In this document: piece after piece, positions 34,838 through 43,122 of the stretch
Layout: every line of letters starts with the position of its first letter
Position numbering within the stretch: position 1 is the stretch's first letter
Assembly: GCA_905199225.1 (NCBI GenBank)
Contig: CAJKFS010000013.1
Span: forward strand, 1 to 53,429
Source: an uncultured Collinsella sp.
GTDB taxonomy: Bacteria > Actinomycetota > Coriobacteriia > Coriobacteriales > Coriobacteriaceae
Direction of reading: 5' to 3'
DNA: 53,429 nt
The notes under the pieces: generated by a model
Seen by the model: only the letters and a program-made list of their open reading frames with translations
Told to the model about the DNA's origin: nothing
Databases searched by the model: none
Program-made: the position numbers and the translations under genes

Positions 34838-34912
34838 TTACGCCATTCTCAATGCTGATTTTACGCTACTTTCAATGTAGTTTTTACGCCATTTTCATTG
34901 AAGGTTTTACGC
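34838..34912. repeat. Three 23-bp direct repeats plus a partial fourth upstream of the DUF4143 ATPase
   Basis: TTACGC recurs at 34838, 34861, 34884 and 34907, exactly 23 bp apart. On the minus strand the shared core of the three full copies reads CATTGAGAATGGCGTAA, CATTGAAAGTAGCGTAA and CAATGAAAATGGCGTAA. The array ends about 37 bases before the ATPase start codon and fills most of the gap between the two ATPase genes. Confidence 0.85.
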
Positions 34913-34963
34913 TTGGCATCCTTAGCGCGACCCATTCCGAGCATCACATCAGAGCGTGCTTGG

Positions 34964-36355
34964 TTATCTCCGCTCGCACATCTCGGCAAACGAAATCAGC
35001 TTGGCATCTCCCCTGCTCGCCGCAGCTTCCTGACATCCTTGCGTAAAGCCTCGCTTCGAGAAGATCACGTAGCTTTTGTGCTGCCGCCTAAAGAGCTCGC
35101 TTCGGTATACGAGCTTTTGCAGCACGTCTTCGCCCGCCGGTTCATTGCGCCATTTGCACTCCGCAAACAGCGCAGTGCCCTCGCCATCGTCAACAATCAA
35201 GTCGATTTCTTCCTGCGTATGTGTGCGATTGTCCGTCCCCCACCAGCGTCCGACGCTCGCCGGAACCACATCGAGCTGGCCCGCGCGCGCGAGTTCGTAC
35301 ACGTATTGCCTGCATATAAGCTCAAAGACCGTACCCATGTAATCCGATACGTGCGGCTCAATGCGCTTATACGCCATCTCGGCCATATCGTTTTGAATCA
35401 GCCCGATGTTCTGCGGAACAAACTTGTACCAGAACCTAAACATCTGGTCGCTCAGCAGATACACGGCTCGCTTATTGCTCGTCTCGTTTAGGGGCAGCTC
35501 GCGCTCGACAATCCCAAGCGACGCCAGCTTATCCACATAGCTCTTTACGTTGCTCGCAGGGATTCCCGTAGAGCTCGCAATCTCCGAGATCCTCGAGCGC
35601 CCCTGAGCAATTGCTTGCACGATCGCATCATATTGCTCGGGATTGCGGCACTCTTGCAATAGCAGGTTACTCGGCTCCTCAAAGAGATAGCCCGTAGTAG
35701 TAAGAAAAAGACGCTTGATGTTGTCCTTGAGCGATACGGTAGAATCGACTTTCTCGATATATGCAGGAATGCCGCCCGTCATGCCATAGCAAACCGCAGC
35801 GTCTTCGCGACCCATGCTCTGCCACAGGCCGAGGGTCGTCGTAAAATCGAGCGGCATGATCTTAAACTGGGCCGTACGCCTACCGTATAGTGGGCTCTCA
35901 TAGCCCAACACCTGTTCCTCCATAAACGAAAGAGACGACCCGCACAGGATAAGCATGAGCCTGGTCTCTTTGTACAAGTGATCGATTTTGTCTTGCAGCA
36001 ACGAGCTGATCTCGGGATTTGATTGGGCGAGATAGGGATACTCGTCAATCACGACAATCAAACGTTCCGTGCGAGCCATGGCGGCCAACGCATCGAACGC
36101 CTCGTCAAAACTACGAAACGACACGCCTGCAGCACCAACCGAACCCGCAAGTATCGCCTGGCTAAAGCCATGCAGGTTTGCCTCTGCATTGGTACGACGA
36201 GCTTGAAAGTAAATAGCCTTCTTGCCTTGGATGAACTCTGTGATAAGGCGCGTTTTACCCACGCGACGGCGGCCGTAAATCACAGGCATTTCAAAGGAGC
36301 CCGTGTCATACAGTCGATTGAGCTCGGACATTTCCGCTGTTCTTCCGATAAACAC
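34964..36355 (-). CDS. AAA ATPase of the archaeal-type/DUF234 family
   Basis: The 463-residue protein has Walker A GRRRVGKT (28-35), Walker B LIVVIDEYPYLAQ and the sensor-like LILCGSSLSFM. A winged-helix segment (RISEIASSTGIPASNVKSYVDKL) then leads to a DUF234 domain with a nuclease-like IDLIVDDGEGTALFAECKW. This is the ATP-binding protein class common in archaea and anaerobic bacteria, of unknown cellular role. Translation seems to begin at GTG (36353-36355), with AAGGAAGGA about 10 bases upstream. A perfect 25-bp inverted repeat directly upstream overlaps the likely promoter. Confidence 0.87.
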   Translation of the reverse strand: MFIGRTAEMSELNRLYDTGSFEMPVIYGRRRVGKTRLITEFIQGKKAIYFQARRTNAEANLHGFSQAILAGSVGAAGVSFRSFDEAFDALAAMARTERLIVVIDEYPYLAQSNPEISSLLQDKIDHLYKETRLMLILCGSSLSFMEEQVLGYESPLYGRRTAQFKIMPLDFTTTLGLWQSMGREDAAVCYGMTGGIPAYIEKVDSTVSLKDNIKRLFLTTTGYLFEEPSNLLLQECRNPEQYDAIVQAIAQGRSRISEIASSTGIPASNVKSYVDKLASLGIVERELPLNETSNKRAVYLLSDQMFRFWYKFVPQNIGLIQNDMAEMAYKRIEPHVSDYMGTVFELICRQYVYELARAGQLDVVPASVGRWWGTDNRTHTQEEIDLIVDDGEGTALFAECKWRNEPAGEDVLQKLVYRSELFRRQHKSYVIFSKRGFTQGCQEAAASRGDAKLISFAEMCERR

Positions 36356-36371
36356 AGGACCATCCTTCCTT

Positions 36372-36427
36372 TACGTTATAGCTAGCTATATTATACCTTC
36401 CTATAATATAGCTAGCTATAACGTAAT
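36372..36427. repeat. Perfect 25-bp inverted repeat upstream of the DUF234 ATPase
   Basis: The arms at 36372-36396 and 36403-36427 are exactly complementary, with a 6-base spacer (CCTTCC). Each arm itself contains the 14-base palindrome TATAGCTAGCTATA. On the minus strand TATAAT occurs at 36396-36391 inside the repeat, so the -10 element of the ATPase promoter may be embedded in it. It is very AT-rich against a GC-rich background. Confidence 0.9.
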
Positions 36428-36597
36428 TCGACAAGCGGCGCACGCAAAAGGAGCGGTACACCACCGCACATGGACCGTTCCGGAAAATATATCCCGTTCT
36501 GGAGCCAAAAACTGGGCCGTAGTTTCCGCCAAACATGCCATCCGTTCATCCCATTCTGAGGCTTGAATCCGGAACACAGTTTCCGCTCCAAACAAAA
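36428..36597. repeat. Gene-free stretch with two imperfect ~44-bp direct repeats
   Basis: The segments around 36493-36534 and 36550-36593 share CCC-TTCTG at the left end and AGTTTCCGC plus CAAAC at the right end, in the same order and spacing. TTCCGGA recurs near 36478. No open frame with coding character is present. Origin is unknown, possibly an old small mobile element. Confidence 0.5.
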
Positions 36598-36625
36598 GGC
36601 CCCGGCTCTCGATGGAACTGGGGCC
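36598..36625 (-). terminator. Terminator of the ssnA-ygfK-ferredoxin-xdhD transcript
   Basis: The stem GGCCCC(GG)/(CT)GGGGCC (36598-36605 with 36618-36625) is followed on the minus strand by TTTTGTTT. It lies about 70 bases after the xdhD stop. Confidence 0.75.
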
Positions 36626-36693
36626 AAAGGCGCAGCGTATGTAGTTGATGCTCAGCGCGAACAGCCCGTCAGTAATGCCGTCCGCGCTCTACC

Positions 36694-39471
36694 CTACCCG
36701 CGGTGACGGGCGCGGCTGTACGGCGTATCCACCATGGGCAGATCCGGGCGCAGCTTGCCGTCAAATGCGCGGTAGGCGTTCTGTACGGCGGGCGCCGTGG
36801 GGATCGTTGCGATCTCGCCGATGCCCTTGCCGCCGTATGCCACAGGCAGCAGCTCGTCCTTCTCCACGTAGATGGCGTGGATATCCGGAATCTCGGGCGC
36901 ACGGAACAGCCCAAGCGTACCGTACCTTGCCTGGGGCACGCAGTCCTTGAGCGGCCAGTCCTCGGTCAGTGCATAACCCATACCCATGAGCACGCCGCCT
37001 TCGATCTGACCCTGGATGGAGATGGGATTGACCACCTTGCCGGAATCGTGCGCAGCATAGACCTCGCTCACGCGGCCGTCATCATCCAGAATGACCACAT
37101 GCGTGGCAAAGCCGTAGCAGATGTGGCTCTTGGGGTTGGGAACATCCGCACCCAGCTTGTCGGTCGGCTCCAGGTACACGTAGCCAAACTCGCATCCCTC
37201 GAGCGCCTTGATGGCGGCCGCGGGATCCTGAGGATGCACACCCTGGCCGGCGACGAGCTCCTGCGTGTGCAGCTGATAGGCGCGACCGTCGTCGTACTCG
37301 ATCTTGACGCCGTCGCCATGCGCATTCACGGGAGCGGCGGGCGCGGGCTTGCCGGCCTCGATGTCAAGCATGGCATCGCGCAGCAGGAAGGCGGCACCGC
37401 GCACGGCCTCGCCGGTCACGACCGTCTGACGCGAACCAGACGTGGTGCCGGAGTCGGGAGCGTTCTCGGTAGAGCACTCGCCGTTGGCGATGCAGCGAAG
37501 CGGCAGGCCGCATGCCTCGGCAACGTCCTGCAAAAAGACGGTGTTGCAGCCCTGGCCGATGTCGGACGTGGCGGCGTAGACCACGGCCACGCCGTTCTCG
37601 ACGCGAATCTTGCAGCGGCCGGCATCGGGCAGGCCAACGCCCACGCCAGCGTTCTTCATGGCGCAGGCGATACCGGCGTGGCCGGGATGCGCGTAGTAGG
37701 CATCCTTGACCTCGAGCAGCGTCTCCTTAAGCGCCGTGGAGCAGTCGGCAATCTGACCGTTGGGCAAAACCTCGCCCGGCTCGATGGCGTTTCTGTAGCG
37801 AATCTCCCACGGATCCAGGCCGACCTTCTCTGCCAGCAGGTCGATCAGGCTCTCGAGCGCAAACTCGGACTGGCAGACGCCAAAGCCGCGGTACGCGCCG
37901 GCGGGCGGGTTGTTGGTGTAGTAGCCAAAACCGCGAATGTCGGTGTTCTGGTACTTGTAGGGGCCGACGGCATGCGTGCAGGCGCGCTCGAGCACCGGAC
38001 CGCACAGCGACGCGTAGGCGCCGGTGTCAAAGTTGATCTCGCAGTCCAGACCGGTAAAGTTGCCCTCGGCGTCGCAGCCCAGCGTAAAGGTACCGTCCAT
38101 GGCATGGCGCTTGGGATGGAAAGCGAGCGACTCGGCACGCGTGAGCTTGCACTTCACAGGACGCTGGAACTTATATGCGGCGAGCGCGGCCAGGTGCTGG
38201 ATGGACACGTCCTCCTTGCCGCCAAAGCCGCCACCCACGAGCATGGTTTCGACGACCACGCGCTCGGGATCGTTGTCCCAGCCAAACATGTGGGCACACT
38301 CTTTGCGCGTGTCGTAGGCACCCTGATCGGTCGACTGCACCTTGACGCCGTTCTTGTACGGATATGCCACGGCGCACTCGGGCTCCAAGAAGGCATGCTC
38401 GGTAAAGGGCGTGGTAAAGCGCTGCGTCACGGTAAACGCGCTCTCCGCCAGCGCCTTGGCGGCGTTGCCGCGCGTCACGTGACGGCTCTGGCACACGTTG
38501 TCCTTGAGCTCCACCGTGTTGCCGAAGGCAAAGAAGCTGTCGTGCAGGCGCGGGGCGTCGGCAGCCCTGGCCTCGACAATGTTGCGCACGGGCTCCAGCG
38601 GCTCGTAATCGATCTTTACGAGCTTCTTGGCCTTCTCGAGCGTCGCCTCATCCTCGGCAACCACCAGCACGATGGCATCGCCCACGCAGCGGGTGATATC
38701 GCCCGCCGCGATCATGACGTCCCAGTCCTGGATAAGGTGGCCGACCTGGTTGACCGGCACGTCCTCGGCACGCAGGATGCCCACCACACCGGGCAGGGCC
38801 TCGGCCTTGGAGGTATCGATGGAGAGCACGCGGGCGCGCGGATACTTGGAGCGCACGGCGCTGGCGTAGGTCAGACCCGGCTGATCGAGCTCGTCGATGT
38901 CGTCGGGATACTTGCCCTCGCCGAGCACCTTCTTGCGCACGTCGATACGGAAGGCGCGCTTGCCCACGCCGTAGTCGTCGCCGCGCTCCAGGTCTTCGTC
39001 GATCTGCTTTTCGCCGCGGAGCACCGCAGCGGCCAGCGAGATGCCCTCGATAATCTTTTTGTAGCCGGTGCAACGGCAGACGTTACCGCGAATGGCGTAT
39101 TTGATCTGCTCCTCGGTGGGCTCGGGGTCCTCGGCGATGAGCGCTGCACCCGCCATGACCATGCCGGGGATGCAAAAACCGCACTGCACGGCGCCCACGG
39201 CGCCAAAGGCGTACACAAAGGCCTCGCGCACGTCCTGGGGCAGGCCCTCGACGGTCACAATGTTACGGCCGGCGGCAAGAGCGGTGGTCAGCACGCAGGC
39301 CTTGACGGCCGCACCGTCCACATGGATGGTGCAGGTACCGCAAGCACCTTCGGAGCAGCCGTCCTTGGCGGAATGGATATGCAGGTCGTCGCGCAGGTAG
39401 CGCAGCAACGGTTTGTTTTGGGTCGTCGTGCGCTCGACACCGTTAACGGTAAAAGTGAATTCCTGTGCCAT
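36694..39471 (-). CDS. xdhD: Selenium-dependent xanthine dehydrogenase, fused 2Fe-2S/molybdenum subunit (XdhD-type)
   Basis: The 925-residue protein combines two domains. Residues 1-145 hold two 2Fe-2S clusters (Cys39, 44, 47, 59 and Cys97, 100, 132, 134). The rest is the molybdopterin domain, with VGGGFGGKED, GAYRGFGVCQ and GKGIGEIATIPTAP. Length and layout match XdhD. Members of this family need labile selenium at the molybdenum site, and the gene contains no in-frame selenocysteine codon. Purine oxidation, or reduction of urate in the opposite direction, is the expected reaction. There is no FAD domain and no FAD subunit gene nearby. Electrons probably pass through the ferredoxin and YgfK encoded just upstream. 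GAGGGG precedes the ATG. Confidence 0.92.
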   Translation of the reverse strand: MAQEFTFTVNGVERTTTQNKPLLRYLRDDLHIHSAKDGCSEGACGTCTIHVDGAAVKACVLTTALAAGRNIVTVEGLPQDVREAFVYAFGAVGAVQCGFCIPGMVMAGAALIAEDPEPTEEQIKYAIRGNVCRCTGYKKIIEGISLAAAVLRGEKQIDEDLERGDDYGVGKRAFRIDVRKKVLGEGKYPDDIDELDQPGLTYASAVRSKYPRARVLSIDTSKAEALPGVVGILRAEDVPVNQVGHLIQDWDVMIAAGDITRCVGDAIVLVVAEDEATLEKAKKLVKIDYEPLEPVRNIVEARAADAPRLHDSFFAFGNTVELKDNVCQSRHVTRGNAAKALAESAFTVTQRFTTPFTEHAFLEPECAVAYPYKNGVKVQSTDQGAYDTRKECAHMFGWDNDPERVVVETMLVGGGFGGKEDVSIQHLAALAAYKFQRPVKCKLTRAESLAFHPKRHAMDGTFTLGCDAEGNFTGLDCEINFDTGAYASLCGPVLERACTHAVGPYKYQNTDIRGFGYYTNNPPAGAYRGFGVCQSEFALESLIDLLAEKVGLDPWEIRYRNAIEPGEVLPNGQIADCSTALKETLLEVKDAYYAHPGHAGIACAMKNAGVGVGLPDAGRCKIRVENGVAVVYAATSDIGQGCNTVFLQDVAEACGLPLRCIANGECSTENAPDSGTTSGSRQTVVTGEAVRGAAFLLRDAMLDIEAGKPAPAAPVNAHGDGVKIEYDDGRAYQLHTQELVAGQGVHPQDPAAAIKALEGCEFGYVYLEPTDKLGADVPNPKSHICYGFATHVVILDDDGRVSEVYAAHDSGKVVNPISIQGQIEGGVLMGMGYALTEDWPLKDCVPQARYGTLGLFRAPEIPDIHAIYVEKDELLPVAYGGKGIGEIATIPTAPAVQNAYRAFDGKLRPDLPMVDTPYSRARHRG

Positions 39472-39483
39472 GGTGATTCCCCT

Positions 39484-39963
39484 CTACACGCCGGCGGCGA
39501 TGCCGGTACGGTCGTGGATGGCGCCATGCGGGCAGACGACGGCGCACATGCCGCACGACAGGCAATCCGCGCCATCGATATGGGCGCAGTTGTCCTCGAT
39601 GCGGATAGCGCCGGCAGGGCACTTTTTAGCGCACATGCCGCAACCGATGCAGCTCGTGTCGCAGATCTTGCGGGCAATGGCGCCCTTATCGGTGTTGTTG
39701 CAGCGCACCAGGATATTCTGGTAGCCGGGGACGAAGGCAATCACGCGCTGCGGGCACGCCATGCCGCACAGGCCGCAGCCCGTGCACTTGGAGCGATCCA
39801 CGCGGGCGATGCCATCGACCAGCGCAATGGCACCGTGGGGGCAGGCCGTGACGCAGGCGCCGCAGCCAATGCAGCCTTCGCTGCAGCGGGCGTCGCCGCC
39901 CGCGGAGGCGCAACCGCTTCCGCAGGCAACGTAGGCCACGTTATGTTGAATGGATTTGGCCAT
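39484..39963 (-). CDS. Four-cluster 4Fe-4S ferredoxin-type electron carrier
   Basis: The 159-residue protein has four CxxCxxCxxxC motifs (CIGCGACVTACP, CTGCGLCGMACP, CIGCGMCAKKCP, CLSCGMCAVVCP), each able to bind a 4Fe-4S cluster. The N-terminus has extra cysteines (CGSGCASAGGDARC), similar to RnfB-like proteins. It sits 11 bases after ygfK and 12 bases before xdhD, so it probably wires the molybdenum enzyme to the flavoprotein. Its partner cannot be proven from sequence. Confidence 0.9.
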   Translation of the reverse strand: MAKSIQHNVAYVACGSGCASAGGDARCSEGCIGCGACVTACPHGAIALVDGIARVDRSKCTGCGLCGMACPQRVIAFVPGYQNILVRCNNTDKGAIARKICDTSCIGCGMCAKKCPAGAIRIEDNCAHIDGADCLSCGMCAVVCPHGAIHDRTGIAAGV

Positions 39964-39974
39964 AAGAGACTCGC

Positions 39975-42974
39975 CTATTTCTTAAGAAGGTACGAATAGT
40001 TGTCGCGCACGGCCTTGATGGTCAGGCGGACGGCCTCGGGAAGACCGGTGTTGACGGCATCGACCGAGACGGTGCGGACCGTGCCGGCGACGCGGACCTT
40101 AAAGTGGTCCTCGTCCACAGCCAGGAAGCCCTCGTTCTCGGAGTTCTCCATGTCCTGCTCGCTCCAGAACAGGGTGAGCTTGTCCTTATAGGGACGACCC
40201 TCCTGGTAGGGGCAGAACACGGCGCAGTTGCCGCACTCGTTGCACATGCCGTCGACATGTACCACCTGATGCTTGGCCAGGCCCGGCACCTTAATTGCCA
40301 CGTTGGCGCGGTTGGGGCACACATCGCAGCAGACCTCGCACACCGAGCCGCAGCCCAGGCAGCGAGTCTTGGTGCAGTTGCGCTTGTCGCGGCACAGCGA
40401 CCCCTTGCGCTCGTAGCAAGTGTCCTCGCGACCGGTCTGAGCATTCTGGTCGGCGTACTTGTTAAAGTCCGCGCCGGCGATGGCACGGGCAACCTCGGCG
40501 GCATCGGCGATGGCCTCGACCACGGTGGCAGGACCGCGACGGCAGTCGCCCGCAGCCCAGACGCCCTCGACGCCGGTGGAGGTGGCGGCAAGGCGGCCGC
40601 GATGGTCGTGCTCGACGCCCGCGGCATCGTACAGGCTGGCATCGATGCCCTCGCCCACGGCGCAGATCACCGTGGTGGCGGAAAGCTCGACGGTCTCGCC
40701 CGTGGCGACAGGGCTGCGACGGCCGCTTGCATCCGGCTCGCCAAGCTCCATAACGTCGCAGGTCAGCACGGCACCGTTGAGCGCCTTGGGCGCCAGCAGC
40801 TCGCAGAACTCAACGCCGTCGGCAAGAGCAAGATCAAGCTCTTCCTCGTCAGCGGGCATCTGCTTCTTGGTGCGGCGATACACCAGGCGCACGTTCTTCA
40901 CGCCAGCCAGACGCTTGGCCACGCGGGCCGCGTCCATGGCGGTGTTACCGGCGCCAATGACCACGACGTCCTCGCCCAGCTCGAGCTTCTCGCCCTTCTT
41001 GGCGGCCTCGAGGAACTCCAGCACGTCGAGCTCGGCGCCCTCGCCCAGGCCCGCAGAGCCGGGCATCCAGGCACCGGTGGCAACGACCACGTCGGTAAAG
41101 CCCTGGGCCTTGAGTTCGTCAATGGAATCAACGCGAGCGTTGAGCTGCACCTTGGCGCCAAAGGACAGGCAGAGCTCGGCATCGTGGGAGATATCGTCGC
41201 TCGCGATGCGGAACTCGGGAATCACGTGACGGACCACGCCACCGAGCGAATCGCGGGCCTCGAAGATGGTGACGGGCACGCCGGCACGCGTCAGGAAGAA
41301 CGCGGTCGCCAGGCCGGCCGGGCCGCCGCCGATAACGGCAACGTTGCGGTCGCCGTCGTTTGCGATGGCCTGGGCGCGCAGCTTGGGCAGCACGGCGGCC
41401 ATGGCCTCACGGGCAGCCTTGAGCTTGCTGGCGCGAATCTGGGCGCCCTCGGGCTCGTAAAATGCACGTTCGCAGGCACGGCCGCAGGGATGCGGGCAGA
41501 TGGTGCCGGTAATGAACGGCAGGGCGTTGCGCTCGATGATGATGTTGAATGCGTCCTCGTAGCGGCCCTCGTCAACAGCCGCCAGATAGGCGGGAATATC
41601 CTGCTGGATGGGGCAGCTCGTGCGGCACGGCGTGGTAAAGCAGTCGGAAAGCGGGCTCTTGCCGGCGACCTTGCGGTCGGGCAGCGGGCGCAGCGGCTTC
41701 TTGTAGAGCGGGTTGGTGAGCGAGTCGGTCTGAATCGCGGTCACGGCCTCGAGCGAGACGCCCGCAAACGGCTTGCCATCCAGGTCGGTAAACTCGCCGG
41801 CCATCTGGCTAAAGCGCTCGTAGCCACCGGGCTTGAGCACGTCGGTCGCCAGGGTGACGGGCCAAATGCCGGCATCATACAGGGCGCGGATGTTGTAGAC
41901 CGTGGCACCACCGGAGTAGCTGATGCGCAGCTTACCGTCAAACTGCTCGGTAATGCGGCGGGCGGCCTCGATGGTCAGCGAGAACAGCGAACGGCCGGAC
42001 ATGTACATCTCGGTAGAGGGCAGCTCGTTTCTCGTCACGTCGACGGGGAAGGTGTTGGTCAGCTTGACGCCAAACTCCAGGCCGCGCTCGGCGCACAGGG
42101 CAATCAGGCGCTCGAACATAGGCACGGCATCGGCCCACTGCAGGTCCTCACGGAAGTGCGTGTCATCGAAAACGATGTAGTCAAAGCCCAGCTCGTTCAG
42201 ACGCTGGCGGGCAAACTCATAGCCCAGCAGCGTGGGGTTGCACTTGATGTAGGTGTTGAGACCCTTCTCGGTAATCAGATAGGTCGCGATGCGCTCGATC
42301 TCCGCCGGCGGGCAGCCATGCAGCGTGGACTCGGTAATGGAGTTGGAGACGCGCGCCGGGATGGACTCGACAAACGCGGCATCGACATGCTCAAACTTGT
42401 CCAGGTTAGCGAGCGCCCACGTGCGGCACTCGTTCCAAACCTCGGAGCCGCTGGCGTCCTTCATGCCCTCAATGTACGCATCGACCTTGGGGCTCTTGAT
42501 GCCCTCGAGGTCATAACCCACGGACATGTTGAAGACAAAACCATCCGGGCTGCCCAGGCCGTACTCGCGAGCGATCAGGTGGCAGGCAAACCATGCCTTC
42601 ACGTACTCGGCAAAGGCCTGCGGAACCTCGAGCTCGGTCGACCACTCGCAGTTGTAGCACTCGTCCTGCGCCACGATGCAGGGCTTGTTCACACACTTGG
42701 AGAGCTCCTCGCCGTCCATAACCTGAACGGTCTTGAGCTCAAAGAAGCGGGAACCGGCCACGTAGGATGCCACGATGTTCTGGGCCAGCTGCGTATTGGG
42801 ACCGGCGGCCGGGCCAAACGGAGTCTCGATGCGCTCGTCAAAAATGGGAAGCGCGCCCTCCTGGTTGGTCGTGACCATCTTGCGCACGCCAAAGACGGCG
42901 CCCTGAGTCTTGTGCTCCTCGATGATCCAGTTCATCAGCTGCGAAAACGGGATCGGCCTCATGATGTCGCTCAT
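39975..42974 (-). CDS. ygfK: YgfK-type flavin and iron-sulfur oxidoreductase
   Basis: This 999-residue multidomain protein is annotated in E. coli as a putative selenate reductase subunit. In purine degraders it is tied to urate/xanthine electron transfer. Residues 1 to about 430 resemble a dihydroorotate-dehydrogenase-like barrel. A glutamate-synthase small-subunit-like part follows, with CFTTPCRTSCP near 443, an FAD site GGGPAGLATAFF near 546 and an NAD(P)H site VIGAGNTAMDAARVAKRL near 666. Cysteine clusters near 848-870 and CNECGNCAVFCP near 911 bind 4Fe-4S. The ATG at 42972-42974 has GAGGAG upstream. The 148-base gap to ssnA holds a hairpin. A different donor than NADPH cannot be excluded. 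Confidence 0.9.
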   Translation of the reverse strand: MSDIMRPIPFSQLMNWIIEEHKTQGAVFGVRKMVTTNQEGALPIFDERIETPFGPAAGPNTQLAQNIVASYVAGSRFFELKTVQVMDGEELSKCVNKPCIVAQDECYNCEWSTELEVPQAFAEYVKAWFACHLIAREYGLGSPDGFVFNMSVGYDLEGIKSPKVDAYIEGMKDASGSEVWNECRTWALANLDKFEHVDAAFVESIPARVSNSITESTLHGCPPAEIERIATYLITEKGLNTYIKCNPTLLGYEFARQRLNELGFDYIVFDDTHFREDLQWADAVPMFERLIALCAERGLEFGVKLTNTFPVDVTRNELPSTEMYMSGRSLFSLTIEAARRITEQFDGKLRISYSGGATVYNIRALYDAGIWPVTLATDVLKPGGYERFSQMAGEFTDLDGKPFAGVSLEAVTAIQTDSLTNPLYKKPLRPLPDRKVAGKSPLSDCFTTPCRTSCPIQQDIPAYLAAVDEGRYEDAFNIIIERNALPFITGTICPHPCGRACERAFYEPEGAQIRASKLKAAREAMAAVLPKLRAQAIANDGDRNVAVIGGGPAGLATAFFLTRAGVPVTIFEARDSLGGVVRHVIPEFRIASDDISHDAELCLSFGAKVQLNARVDSIDELKAQGFTDVVVATGAWMPGSAGLGEGAELDVLEFLEAAKKGEKLELGEDVVVIGAGNTAMDAARVAKRLAGVKNVRLVYRRTKKQMPADEEELDLALADGVEFCELLAPKALNGAVLTCDVMELGEPDASGRRSPVATGETVELSATTVICAVGEGIDASLYDAAGVEHDHRGRLAATSTGVEGVWAAGDCRRGPATVVEAIADAAEVARAIAGADFNKYADQNAQTGREDTCYERKGSLCRDKRNCTKTRCLGCGSVCEVCCDVCPNRANVAIKVPGLAKHQVVHVDGMCNECGNCAVFCPYQEGRPYKDKLTLFWSEQDMENSENEGFLAVDEDHFKVRVAGTVRTVSVDAVNTGLPEAVRLTIKAVRDNYSYLLKK

Positions 42975-43072
42975 AATGAGCTCCTCTCTGTAACGCCCGG
43001 CGAGACCGCGCGACGGGCGCAAATACGGTGTAGCGCTAGCACAGCGCCGGCGACCCCGCGGAGGCCGCCTAT

Positions 43073-43108
43073 ACGCGCGTCGAACGCGGCGAAACATCCG
43101 ACGCGCGT
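43073..43108 (-). other. Hairpin between ssnA and ygfK
   Basis: ACGCGCGTCG (43073-43082) pairs perfectly with its complement (43099-43108) across a 16-base loop. No T run follows, so processing or partial attenuation is more likely than termination. The adjacent TAGCGCTA at 43031 is a short palindrome. Confidence 0.45.
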
Positions 43109-43122
43109 GAATCTACTTGTAA

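Noticed and set aside
34838..34912. Possible CRISPR array
   Set aside because: The 23-bp units are contiguous and degenerate with no unique spacers, and no cas genes are nearby.
36694..39471. Selenocysteine (in-frame TGA) in the xanthine dehydrogenase
   Set aside because: The frame is open throughout. Selenium in this family is a labile cofactor, not a coded residue.
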